Below are positions 1 through 5,841 of a DNA stretch of 5,888 bases, piece after piece. The stretch is from JBOFLG01 sp051657745 (GTDB taxonomy: Bacteria; Actinomycetota; Actinomycetes; Actinomycetales; Dermatophilaceae), in the NCBI GenBank assembly GCA_051657745.1, contig JBOFLG010000206.1, positions 1 through 5,888 on the forward strand, written 5' to 3'. The translations under genes were made by a program, and so were the position numbers. Position 1 is the first letter of the stretch. Each line of letters starts with the position of its first letter. The notes under the pieces were generated by a model. That model did no database searches. It saw only the letters and a program-made list of their open reading frames with translations, and was not told where the DNA came from.

Positions 1-770
1 ACGCATTCGTGCGTATCCATCCCTTCGCCGACGGCAACGGACGGGTGGCCCGAGCACTGGCCTCCGTGTTCACCTATCGCCGACCGGGCGTGCCACTGGT
101 CGTCTTCGCCGACCAGAAGGACATCTACCTCGATGCGCTCGAGGCGGCCGACAGTGGCCGCCCCGAAGCCTTCGTCAACTTCGTCGGAGAACGATGCCTC
201 GACACCATCGAGCTCGTGCGATCGAGCCTGGGCATCACTGGTGCGGCAGCGACCGCGGCCCGAGCCCTGGCCGACCTCACGGTCCGCGACGACCTCACCC
301 GGCAGGACCACAACAAACTCCATGCCCGCATCATGAGCATCGTCCGTGAGCGGTTCCCGACACTTTTTGCGGAGTTGGATCTCGGCGACTCCGTCCGCTT
401 CGGCCACGAAGTGCAGCCCCCAGAGTTACGCCCACCGGACGGGCAGCACCCTGTGGGGGCGACCATCAGAGGGCACAGCCTCGGGATGTGGATTCCGCTC
501 GCCGGCGCGGCCAATTCACTCGAGTTCAAGCGCCACGGCAGCGTCGCCATCTGGTCCGCGGCCCGCGACACAGCGGGTGCCGACTTCGTCGCCACCACCT
601 CGGCAAGCCCAGAACTGCGCCTCGAGGTGTTCGTGCGCGACATCCACCCGGTAGAAACCGAGGTGCTTCGTATCAAGATCGACAACTGGATCCGCGCCAT
701 CCTCGACATCGAACTCCCCGCGTTCGATGAGCACGTGCGAGCGGTGATGTCCACGATGGGCGACACGTGA
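1..770 (+). CDS. Fic/DOC-family protein, 5'-truncated by window edge
   Basis: Fic domains usually transfer AMP (sometimes another phosphate-containing group) from a nucleotide to a hydroxyl side chain of a target protein. The reading frame (first full codon at base 3) is open to the left edge, so the N-terminus is outside the window. Counting the valine codon at base 9 as residue 1, residues 4-15 read HPFADGNGRVAR. This is a complete HxFx(D/E)GNGRxxR motif with the catalytic His, the metal-binding Asp and both Arg, so the visible active site looks intact. Helical Fic-core sequence runs to about residue 70, followed by roughly 180 residues I do not recognise. No E-G or E-N pair exists in the visible part, so an inhibitory (S/T)xxxE(G/N) helix, if present, must be N-terminal or on another protein. 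The target is unknown. Fic genes are often found in or near type I restriction loci, which fits hsdM downstream. The family call is firm; the activity is inferred. Confidence 0.9.
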   Translation, partial: AFVRIHPFADGNGRVARALASVFTYRRPGVPLVVFADQKDIYLDALEAADSGRPEAFVNFVGERCLDTIELVRSSLGITGAAATAARALADLTVRDDLTRQDHNKLHARIMSIVRERFPTLFAELDLGDSVRFGHEVQPPELRPPDGQHPVGATIRGHSLGMWIPLAGAANSLEFKRHGSVAIWSAARDTAGADFVATTSASPELRLEVFVRDIHPVETEVLRIKIDNWIRAILDIELPAFDEHVRAVMSTMGDT

Positions 771-825
771 GCGACGAACCCGCAGGTGGCTCGCAGTCTG
801 TGAGCCAGCAAGACGTCGGATGACG

Positions 826-854
826 GCGGCGCCGGCCCGGGAAAATCGCGCCGC
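826..854 (+). terminator. GC stem-loop after the fic gene, possible weak terminator
   Basis: Two perfect 7-base arms, GCGGCGC at 826-832 and GCGCCGC at 848-854, can pair across a 15-base loop. A T-rich stretch lies downstream (868-885, ending in five T) but is not directly adjacent to the stem. The position, 55 bases past the fic stop and about 70 bases before the antitoxin gene, would suit a terminator or an attenuating hairpin. In DNA this GC-rich, short inverted repeats also arise by chance. Confidence 0.3.
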
Positions 855-867
855 AATAGGTACCATG

Positions 868-890
868 TTCGTTTCTTTCGTTTTTCGAAT
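868..890 (+). promoter_or_regulatory. AT-rich patch upstream of the antitoxin gene, candidate promoter/operator
   Basis: This is the least GC-rich stretch of the surrounding sequence. It contains TTCGTTT twice (868-874 and 877-883, a 9-base period), then the palindrome TTCGAA (884-889). It sits 32 to 54 bases before the antitoxin start. TA operons are usually autoregulated by the antitoxin, so this is the natural place for promoter and operator. I could not assign clean -35 and -10 boxes. Confidence 0.3.
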
Positions 891-921
891 AAGGTGGGGG
901 CGACGACGAAAGTAGGCGCAG

Positions 922-1413
922 ATGACTCGCACCGCATCAGTTGGCTCGCGAACGTACCTTCCGGAGGCCGCCGCAGAGGCGCAGATCATCGACTTCGCCA
1001 AGGCGCTCGAGCGCGCTGGGGGTCAGGCACCCACGAGCACACCGGCACTCGTCGACGCGGACGGTCGGCGCACGACCATCCCTGCGGCCATGGTCGATGT
1101 TCTCCGACAGGTCGCCGAGTCGCTGAGTCACGGGCTTGCGGTCACGGTGGCGCCATTGAACGCCATGATGACGACGCAGGAGGCCGCCGACTTCCTCGGC
1201 GTCTCCCGGCCCACCCTGGTCCGCATCCTCGACCGAGGCGACCTCCCCATGGAGCGCCCAAACCGGCACCGCTACGTCCGGCTCAGCGACCTGATTGCTT
1301 ATCAGGAGCGCCTGCGGGACGAGCGTTCGGATGCGTTGGACGCGTTGGCTCGGGATGCCGAAGCCGCGGGCCTCTACGAGGCCACGGACGCGCCACCGCC
1401 GCCGATGCGCTGA
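922..1413 (+). CDS. Excisionase-family HTH antitoxin, VapB50-like
   Basis: This 163-residue protein is a DNA-binding antitoxin of the type that pairs with PIN-domain toxins. Residues 83-129 form an excisionase/MerR-like winged HTH: MTTQEAADFLGVSRPTLVR, then a short turn with RGDLP, a basic wing (PNRHRYVR) and the LSDLIAYQ helix. Residues 11-80 look like a separate, mostly helical N-terminal domain with a short strand around VDADGRRTTIP. The acidic, alanine-rich C-terminal helix (133-155) would be the usual toxin-binding tail. The expected role is to neutralise the PIN ribonuclease and repress the operon. The next gene begins 5 bases after the stop and matches the PIN partner, supporting the VapBC50-type assignment (compare Rv3750c/Rv3749c of Mycobacterium tuberculosis, from memory). 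This gene shows no sign of damage although its toxin is broken. The start has only a weak upstream purine run (GAAAGTAGG, 908-916), but no better in-frame start is evident. Confidence 0.85.
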   Translation: MTRTASVGSRTYLPEAAAEAQIIDFAKALERAGGQAPTSTPALVDADGRRTTIPAAMVDVLRQVAESLSHGLAVTVAPLNAMMTTQEAADFLGVSRPTLVRILDRGDLPMERPNRHRYVRLSDLIAYQERLRDERSDALDALARDAEAAGLYEATDAPPPPMR

Positions 1414-1418
1414 GGCAC

Positions 1419-1773
1419 ATGAGTTTCCCGGTCCTCCTCGACACCTGCGTCCTCTATCCCCGGACCCTCACTGACACGCTGCTGCGGATCGCTGAGGGCG
1501 GCGCGTACCGGCCGCACTGGTCCGCCGACATCCTCGACGAGCTCCGGCGCAACCTCGCCAGGGTCGCCAGCGTCGGTGGTCGTGCACCCCGACGGATTCC
1601 TTCTCGACCAACTCGACCTCTACCCACGCATCGTGCTGGACGCCCTCTCGGACCAGTCGCGTACATCGGCGAGACCGTCACTCACCACGTCGGCGCTCAT
1701 CGCCTCGCTGGAGCGATGCGGAGTTCCGAGGTTCGCTGCCGAACTCCGGCGCAAGGGCGGCATACCAGCGTGA
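1419..1773 (+). pseudogene. PIN-domain toxin remnant (VapC50-like), internal deletion with frame change
   Basis: Intact relatives are PIN-domain ribonucleases, normally about 180-195 residues. Here the N-terminal part is read from ATG 1419: LLDTCVLYP carries the first acidic residue (D8), and SADILDELRRN the second acidic site (D40/E41). Homology stops at about base 1562. The C-terminal part lies in another frame from about 1579 to the stop at 1771-1773. It contains HPDGFLLDQLDLYP and a closing helix GVPRFAAELRR, typical of the C-terminal domain in these toxins. Together the parts make about 115 residues, so roughly 70-80 are missing. The lost segment should hold the other PIN acidic residues (the D-x-K-D-R-H-V-L region in relatives). 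Read straight through, the first frame becomes unrelated Arg/Pro-rich sequence and runs to 1790, overlapping hsdM. Loss of both the catalytic core and the frame makes an active toxin very unlikely. Family assignment is from memory of motifs; the missing length is an estimate. Confidence 0.8.
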
Positions 1774-1786
1774 AAGGGTCATCGTC

Positions 1787-3283
1787 ATGAGCGACACGAG
1801 ACGGTTGGTCGACAAGTTGTGGTCGTACTGCGACGTGCTGCGCGACGACGGCGTCGGGGTGGTCGAGTACACCGAGCAGCTCACCTACCTGCTCTTCCTC
1901 AAGATGGCGCACGAACGCGCCATCCGGCCCGAGGGGTTCGGCCGCGAGGTGATCGTGCCCGAGGAGTTCTCCTGGCAGCGGCTGCTCGACGCCACCGGCA
2001 TCGAGCTCGAGGTCGTCTACACCCAGATGCTGCTCGGCCTCGCCCGCCAGCCCGGCGTCATCGGCACGGTATTCCGCAAGTCGCAGAACCGAATTCAGGA
2101 CCCGGCCAAGTTGCGCCGCCTCATCGTCGACCTCATCGACAAGGAGGACTGGTCCGGAACCGGCGCCGACATCAAGGGCGACGCCTACGAGGAGCTACTC
2201 TCCAAGGGCGCGAGCGACAAGGGCTCCGGCGCCGGCCAGTACTTCACCCCGCGGGCGCTCATCGAGGCGATCGTGGACGTCATCCAGCCGACCGTTGACG
2301 ACACCGTGGTCGACCCGGCCTGCGGCACCGGCGGGTTCCTCCTCGTCGCCCACGAGCACGTCGCGCGCACCGCCGGCCGGATGACGCCGCCGCAGCGTGA
2401 GCACCTCAAGACCGGCCTGGTCCGGGGCACCGAGTTGGTCGATGGCACCGCGCGACTCGCCGCGATGAACCTGCTGCTGCACGGGATGGGCGACGCCGAC
2501 GGCGACTCGCTCATCGACGTCAACGACTCGCTAACCGCCGACCCCGGCGAGCGCTGGAGCGTGGTGCTGTCGAACCCGCCGTTCGGGCGGAAGTCCTCAC
2601 TCACCATGGTCGGCGCTGACGGCCGCGAGGCGCGTGAGGACCTGGAGATCGAGCGGCAGGACTTCGCCGCCACCACCAGCAACAAGCAGCTCAACTTCGT
2701 GCAGCACATCATGACGATCCTCGACACGAATGGCCGCGCCGCCGTGGTGCTGCCCGACAACGTGCTCTTCGAGGGCGGCGCCGGCGAGACAATCCGGCGC
2801 CGGCTGCTCACCGACTTCAACCTGCACACCATGCTGCGGCTACCCACCGGCATCTTCTACGCCCAGGGCGTCAAGGCCAACGTGCTGTTCTTCGACAAGT
2901 TGGTCGCCCGCCCCGGCCAGCCCTGGACCGAGCGATTGTGGGTCTACGACCTGCGCACCAACCAACGCTTCACGCTCAAGCAGAACCCGCTGCGCCGCAC
3001 CCACCTCGACGAGTTCGTCGCCTGCTTCGCAGCCGGGATGCCGCGCGCCCACCGCGAGGAGTCCGAGCGGTTCCGCGCGTTCGGCTACGACGAGGTCGTC
3101 GCCCGCGACAAAGCCAACCTCGACATCACCTGGCTGAAAGACGACTCGCTCGAGGACCTCGACAACCTTCCCGCGCCGGATGTCATCGCCCGCGAGATCG
3201 TCGAGGACCTCACCGCAGCCCTGGCCGAGTTCGAGGCCGTGGCGACCACTCTCGGAACGCAACTCGACCACTCGCGTCGCTGA
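1787..3283 (+). CDS. hsdM: Type I restriction-modification DNA methyltransferase subunit HsdM
   Basis: This 498-residue N6-adenine methyltransferase subunit would, with a specificity subunit (HsdS), methylate adenine in a bipartite target, and with HsdR form the restriction complex. Residues 5-130 are the helical HsdM N-terminal domain (LVDKLWSYCDVLRDDG, then EQLTYLLFLKMAHE). The catalytic domain follows: QYFTPR (151-156, motif X), DPACGTGGF (176-184, AdoMet-binding motif I) and SNPPFG (262-267, motif IV with the catalytic NPPF). The conserved C-terminal portion includes RLPTGIF and ITWLKD, and length and ending fit a complete protein. The start is ATG 1787, with AAAGGG at 1773-1778 spaced 8 bases upstream. 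It lies 13 bases after the toxin remnant, so it probably shares the antitoxin transcript. The odd feature is context: hsdS usually follows closely or overlaps, but only 97 noncoding bases and an opposing gene follow. Without HsdS it should have no sequence specificity, so a partner must be elsewhere if it functions. Confidence 0.95.
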   Translation: MSDTRRLVDKLWSYCDVLRDDGVGVVEYTEQLTYLLFLKMAHERAIRPEGFGREVIVPEEFSWQRLLDATGIELEVVYTQMLLGLARQPGVIGTVFRKSQNRIQDPAKLRRLIVDLIDKEDWSGTGADIKGDAYEELLSKGASDKGSGAGQYFTPRALIEAIVDVIQPTVDDTVVDPACGTGGFLLVAHEHVARTAGRMTPPQREHLKTGLVRGTELVDGTARLAAMNLLLHGMGDADGDSLIDVNDSLTADPGERWSVVLSNPPFGRKSSLTMVGADGREAREDLEIERQDFAATTSNKQLNFVQHIMTILDTNGRAAVVLPDNVLFEGGAGETIRRRLLTDFNLHTMLRLPTGIFYAQGVKANVLFFDKLVARPGQPWTERLWVYDLRTNQRFTLKQNPLRRTHLDEFVACFAAGMPRAHREESERFRAFGYDEVVARDKANLDITWLKDDSLEDLDNLPAPDVIAREIVEDLTAALAEFEAVATTLGTQLDHSRR

Positions 3284-3331
3284 GCGGCCAAGCGGCCACC
3301 GCATCCGGCGTCGGCCAGCCGAGTGGTCACG

Positions 3332-3371
3332 CGGTGTGCGGCCAGCGGAGCGCATGCCCCGGTGTGCGGCC
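3332..3371. repeat. Twelve-base direct repeat pair in the convergent intergenic gap
   Basis: CGGTGTGCGGCC occurs at 3332-3343 and again at 3360-3371. The 97-base gap (3284-3380) separates the 3' ends of hsdM and the opposing DUF2510 gene. It starts with a short GCGGCCA doublet (3284-3298) and shows neither a clear hairpin-plus-T terminator nor any hsdS-like coding. The repeat may be a trace of slippage or recombination, or simple GC-rich redundancy. Confidence 0.5.
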
Positions 3372-3380
3372 GGCCGAGAG

Positions 3381-4298
3381 TCAGAAGCCCGGCGTGACTC
3401 GAACCGACTCGACGCCCGAGAGGTCTCCGAGGATCGGGACGCAGTTCACCTCGACCTCGACGCCTGCATTGTCGGCGCCCTGGCTCGTACAGACGGTTTC
3501 GAAGGTCTCACCGCCGGCGGCGAAGGAAAGCGTGAAAATGGTCGGCACCTGAGTGGCGTCCGTGAAGGTGGCGCGCATGCCCTCCACCCGGGCGCCGAGA
3601 TTGCCCGTCTCGGACAGCGCCCAGCCGTCGGCCACGGTGGCCCGCGGCAAGGTGAACCTCTCGCCGACCTTGATGTCGAATGCCGCCGCCGTGGGCAGAT
3701 CCGTTGGCAGGTCCGTGGGCAACTCGGTGGGCAGGCTCGTGGGAAAGTCACTCGGGAAGTTCGTGGGCAGAGCGGTCGGCACGGCCGACTCGACGGCATC
3801 GACGACGGCACGACCCACGCCAAGCACCCCCCAGATCACCAGCCCAACCACGACGATGACGGCAACCAGGGCGACGATGGCGCCGATCAGACATCCTCGC
3901 GACCGGCCCTTCGACGGGGGTGGCTGCCACGGGGTACCCGGGGTGCCGTAGCCGGTGGCGGGTGGCACCGGGCCAGTGGGCTGCGGCACCGCCCCCACTG
4001 GATAACCGCCGGCGGGGCCGTCACCGGGCGGCTGCCACTGCGGCACTGAGCCCGGCGCGCCATCCGTACCAGTGACCGGCCCGGATGACGGCGGCGCACC
4101 CGACGGGTCGGGCGCAGCGATGGCCTGGGTCCGGTTCACGTCGATCGCCTGCGTGGGCTCCGGCGACGCCCATGAGGGGGGCGGCGGCGCGGTGACGTCG
4201 GTGGGAGCCGGCGTTCTGAACTGCTCAGTCCACTGTGATCCGTCCCAGTACCGCTCGCGGCCATCGGGCTGCGGGTGCCACCCCGGGGGTGCGCTCAT
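3381..4298 (-). CDS. DUF2510 single-pass membrane protein with Pro-rich region and PT-repeat stalk
   Basis: This 305-residue protein is anchored in the cytoplasmic membrane; its function is unknown. Residues 4-28 (PGWHPQPDGRERYWDGSQWTE) are the DUF2510 motif, common at N-termini of actinobacterial membrane proteins. A disordered Pro/Gly/Thr-rich stretch runs from 30 to 130. A basic SKGRSRG (129-135) precedes one transmembrane helix at about 137-160, giving a cytoplasmic N-terminus and an outside C-terminus by the positive-inside rule. Outside, residues 173-203 form a stalk of four-residue units of the type (D/E/S)-(L/F)-P-T. A small domain of about 100 residues (204-305) follows, rich in predicted beta strands, with two cysteines (C270, C286) that could form a disulfide. 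This last domain resembles no family I can name. The start is well supported by the strong ribosome-binding site just upstream. It converges with hsdM and diverges from the cellulase gene, so it is probably a single-gene unit. Confidence 0.85.
   Translation of the reverse strand: MSAPPGWHPQPDGRERYWDGSQWTEQFRTPAPTDVTAPPPPSWASPEPTQAIDVNRTQAIAAPDPSGAPPSSGPVTGTDGAPGSVPQWQPPGDGPAGGYPVGAVPQPTGPVPPATGYGTPGTPWQPPPSKGRSRGCLIGAIVALVAVIVVVGLVIWGVLGVGRAVVDAVESAVPTALPTNFPSDFPTSLPTELPTDLPTDLPTAAAFDIKVGERFTLPRATVADGWALSETGNLGARVEGMRATFTDATQVPTIFTLSFAAGGETFETVCTSQGADNAGVEVEVNCVPILGDLSGVESVRVTPGF
3691..3786 (-). repeat. Eight-unit 12-base tandem repeat inside the DUF2510 gene
   Basis: On the + strand, units of exactly 12 bases start at 3691, 3703, 3715, 3727, 3739, 3751, 3763 and 3775. 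Most begin GTGGGCA or a one- or two-base variant; the unit at 3751 is the most divergent, and the last five bases of each unit vary. Each unit encodes four residues on the - strand, chiefly (D/E/S)-(L/F)-P-(T/S), building the extracellular stalk after the membrane helix. The period keeps the frame, so copy-number change would lengthen or shorten the stalk without breaking the protein. Confidence 0.85.
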
Positions 4299-4304
4299 TG
4301 CCGT

Positions 4305-4311
4305 CCTCCTT
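4305..4311 (-). promoter_or_regulatory. Strong ribosome-binding site for the DUF2510 gene
   Basis: On the - strand AAGGAGG lies 6 bases before ATG 4298, a near-perfect Shine-Dalgarno match. It fixes the start and suggests efficient translation. Confidence 0.85.
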
Positions 4312-4348
4312 GATCACCGCCAGTCCCCGTGCCGGACGGGCGAGTGAC

Positions 4349-4378
4349 AGCCTAGGGCGCCCTGCGCGGGTCCGTTAA
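4349..4378 (-). promoter_or_regulatory. Candidate promoter for the DUF2510 gene, with internal palindrome
   Basis: On the - strand, TTAACG (4378-4373) and TAGGCT (4354-4349) are separated by 18 bases. Each matches four of six positions of the housekeeping -35 and -10 consensus. A start site would fall near 4340, leaving a leader of about 40 bases. The 10-base perfect palindrome AGGGCGCCCT (4354-4363) lies between the boxes, touching the -10, where a repressor could act. This is sequence inference only. Confidence 0.35.
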
Positions 4379-4385
4379 CAGCCCT

Positions 4386-4459
4386 GCAGCCAACCCACCT
4401 GGCGCGCTATTTCTCCCGTACGCTCAGCTGGCTTACGAATTACCCGCAGACAACCCACC
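4386..4459 (+). repeat. Two near-identical 14-base direct repeats upstream of the cellulase gene
   Basis: GCAGCCAACCCACC (4386-4399) and GCAGACAACCCACC (4446-4459) differ at one base and start exactly 60 bases apart. The second ends 3 bases before the purine-rich ribosome-binding site of the cellulase gene. Between them lies the relatively AT-rich CTTACGAATTA (4432-4442), the likeliest -10 area, though no clean consensus is seen. The pair could be binding sites for a regulator of the secreted enzyme. Confidence 0.5.
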
Positions 4460-4462
4460 CGC

Positions 4463-4468
4463 AGGGAG
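4463..4468 (+). promoter_or_regulatory. Ribosome-binding site that favours the second ATG of the cellulase gene
   Basis: AGGGAG lies only 2 bases before ATG 4471 but 8 bases before the in-frame ATG 4477. Normal spacing favours 4477, giving a protein two residues shorter (starting MQQRCRW), with the signal peptide unaffected. Confidence 0.6.
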
Positions 4469-4470
4469 AC

Positions 4471-5841
4471 ATGGATATGCAGCAGCGATGTCGTTGGCGA
4501 GTTCTCACCGGGGCGCTTGTCGCTTCGGTGTTGTGGTCGGTCGGCGCGGCGGCCGGGCCGAGTTCCGCGGCCACCGTGTCCGGGGCTACCGGAGCCGCTC
4601 CCGGCGGGCCGGAGTTGTGCGATGTCAACTCCAGCGCGCACATGTCCGGTGGAAAGTTCATCGTTCAGAACAACCGGTGGGGCGCGCCCACCGCACAGTG
4701 CATCGCCCCACGGGACAACGGTTTTACCGTCATGAACGCGGCCCACAACAAGCCCACCAACGGGGCGCCGGCCGCCTACCCGTCGATCTACGTCGGATGC
4801 GACTACGGCGAATGCACCACCAACAGCGGGTTGCCGCTCCAGGTAGACGAGTTCGGCGACGTCCGCTCCACCTACGCCATCGACACCCCGGACAGCGGCG
4901 CCTGGAATGCGGCCCTCGACCTGTGGTTCGACCCCACCAAGCGCACCACCGGGCAGAACACCGGCGCCGAGTTGATGATCTGGGCCAACCACCGCGGCGG
5001 ACCTCAGCCGATCGGCACCCGCACCGCCACGGTCACCCTCGAGGGCGCAGCCTGGGACGTGTGGATCGGCAACATCGGCTGGAACGTCATCTCTTACGTG
5101 CGCCAGCAGCCGACCAACTCGATGGCGAACTTCAGCGTCACCGCCTTCGTCAACGACGCTGTCGCCCGCGGCCAGATTCAGCGCTCCTGGTACCTGACCA
5201 ACGTGCAGGCCGGCTTCGAACCGTGGGTCGGTGGCACTGGCCTCGCCGTGCGTGACTTCGCCTTCACGACCAACGGCACCGCCCCGAGCGCCCCGGCACC
5301 CGCTGCCCCGGCACCGGCCGACCCGGCACCGGCCGCCCCCACCATCCCGAGACTGGCCGGCCAGGCTGCCGTGCCACCGGCCGGACCCGCAGCCGCGCCC
5401 GGTGACACCCCCGCCACCGCTGACGTCACGAACCGAAAGACCGGCGACCGCAATGCCTCGATGACCCCGATCGTCGGTGAGCAGAGTTCACGGTGCGTCG
5501 ATGCCGCCGGAACGGACCGCGGCGCGCCGACGCAACTCTGGGACTGCGGCAACGGCAACCCCCGCCAAGGATGGACCCGCGACGGCCAGACCCTGGTCAA
5601 CACCGGCTCCGGCCTCTGCCTCGACGTCCAAGGCGCCAGCACCGCCAACGGAGCCCGCGTCCACCTGTGGCCCTGCCACGGCGGCGACGCCCAACAATGG
5701 GAATCCCGCAACGGAGCGCTCATCAACCCCCACTCCGGCAAGTGCCTCAACGCCGGCGGCGCCGACACCGGCACCCGCCTCCAGATCTGGGACTGCGACG
5801 GCCGAGGCCCCGGCGCAAACCAGCGCTGGACGATGAACTGA
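4471..5841 (+). CDS. Secreted GH12 endoglucanase with C-terminal CBM13 (ricin-type beta-trefoil) domain
   Basis: This 456-residue (454 if started at 4477) exported glycoside hydrolase is predicted to cut internal beta-1,4 bonds of cellulose or related beta-glucans, keeping anomeric configuration. Residues 1-34 are a signal peptide: basic RCRWR, hydrophobic VLTGALVASVLWSVGAAA, then cleavage near 28-34. The GH12 domain spans about 48-268. E167 in AELMIW is the expected nucleophile and E250 in GFEPW the acid/base; both are present. YPSIYVGC and WNAALDLWFD are also GH12 hallmarks. C50/C77 and C110/C115 fit the family's two disulfides. A Pro/Ala linker (270-315) leads to a lectin domain (332-456) with three internal repeats. 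Each repeat has a Cys pair (342/359, 383/402, 425/442) and a QxW box (QGW 366-368, QQW 408-410, QRW 451-453). This module should bind polysaccharide, perhaps xylan- or galactose-containing. The gene stands alone, divergent from the DUF2510 gene. Exact substrate (cellulose, xyloglucan or mixed-linkage glucan) cannot be told. Confidence 0.93.
   Translation: MDMQQRCRWRVLTGALVASVLWSVGAAAGPSSAATVSGATGAAPGGPELCDVNSSAHMSGGKFIVQNNRWGAPTAQCIAPRDNGFTVMNAAHNKPTNGAPAAYPSIYVGCDYGECTTNSGLPLQVDEFGDVRSTYAIDTPDSGAWNAALDLWFDPTKRTTGQNTGAELMIWANHRGGPQPIGTRTATVTLEGAAWDVWIGNIGWNVISYVRQQPTNSMANFSVTAFVNDAVARGQIQRSWYLTNVQAGFEPWVGGTGLAVRDFAFTTNGTAPSAPAPAAPAPADPAPAAPTIPRLAGQAAVPPAGPAAAPGDTPATADVTNRKTGDRNASMTPIVGEQSSRCVDAAGTDRGAPTQLWDCGNGNPRQGWTRDGQTLVNTGSGLCLDVQGASTANGARVHLWPCHGGDAQQWESRNGALINPHSGKCLNAGGADTGTRLQIWDCDGRGPGANQRWTMN

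Noticed and set aside
125..937. Long open frame on the - strand opposite the fic gene
   Set aside because: Low-complexity Ser/Arg-rich translation with no family resemblance, wholly explained as the antisense shadow of a GC-rich gene with an intact Fic motif.
894..1790. Single 298-codon frame covering both antitoxin and toxin regions
   Set aside because: Only its middle part (1419 to about 1562) is real PIN sequence. Before that it is an out-of-frame shadow of the antitoxin, and after it an out-of-frame reading of the toxin's C-terminal part.
2185..2853. Open frame on the - strand inside hsdM
   Set aside because: Ser/Arg/Pro-rich shadow; the + strand carries all methyltransferase motifs in order.
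3284..3380. Possible hsdS remnant after hsdM
   Set aside because: Translations of the + strand frames show nothing resembling a specificity subunit start or target-recognition domain.
4299..4470. CebR-type operator for the cellulase gene
   Set aside because: No sequence close to the TGGGAGCGCTCCCA palindrome is present; the only perfect palindrome of similar size, AGGGCGCCCT, does not match.
4375..4992. Open frame on the - strand overlapping the start of the cellulase gene
   Set aside because: It covers the signal peptide and GH12 sequence on the other strand, has no recognisable domain, and runs through the divergent promoter region.
5178..5774. Open frame on the - strand opposite the linker and lectin domain
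   Set aside because: Antisense of a Pro/Ala linker and Cys/QxW repeats; no independent support.
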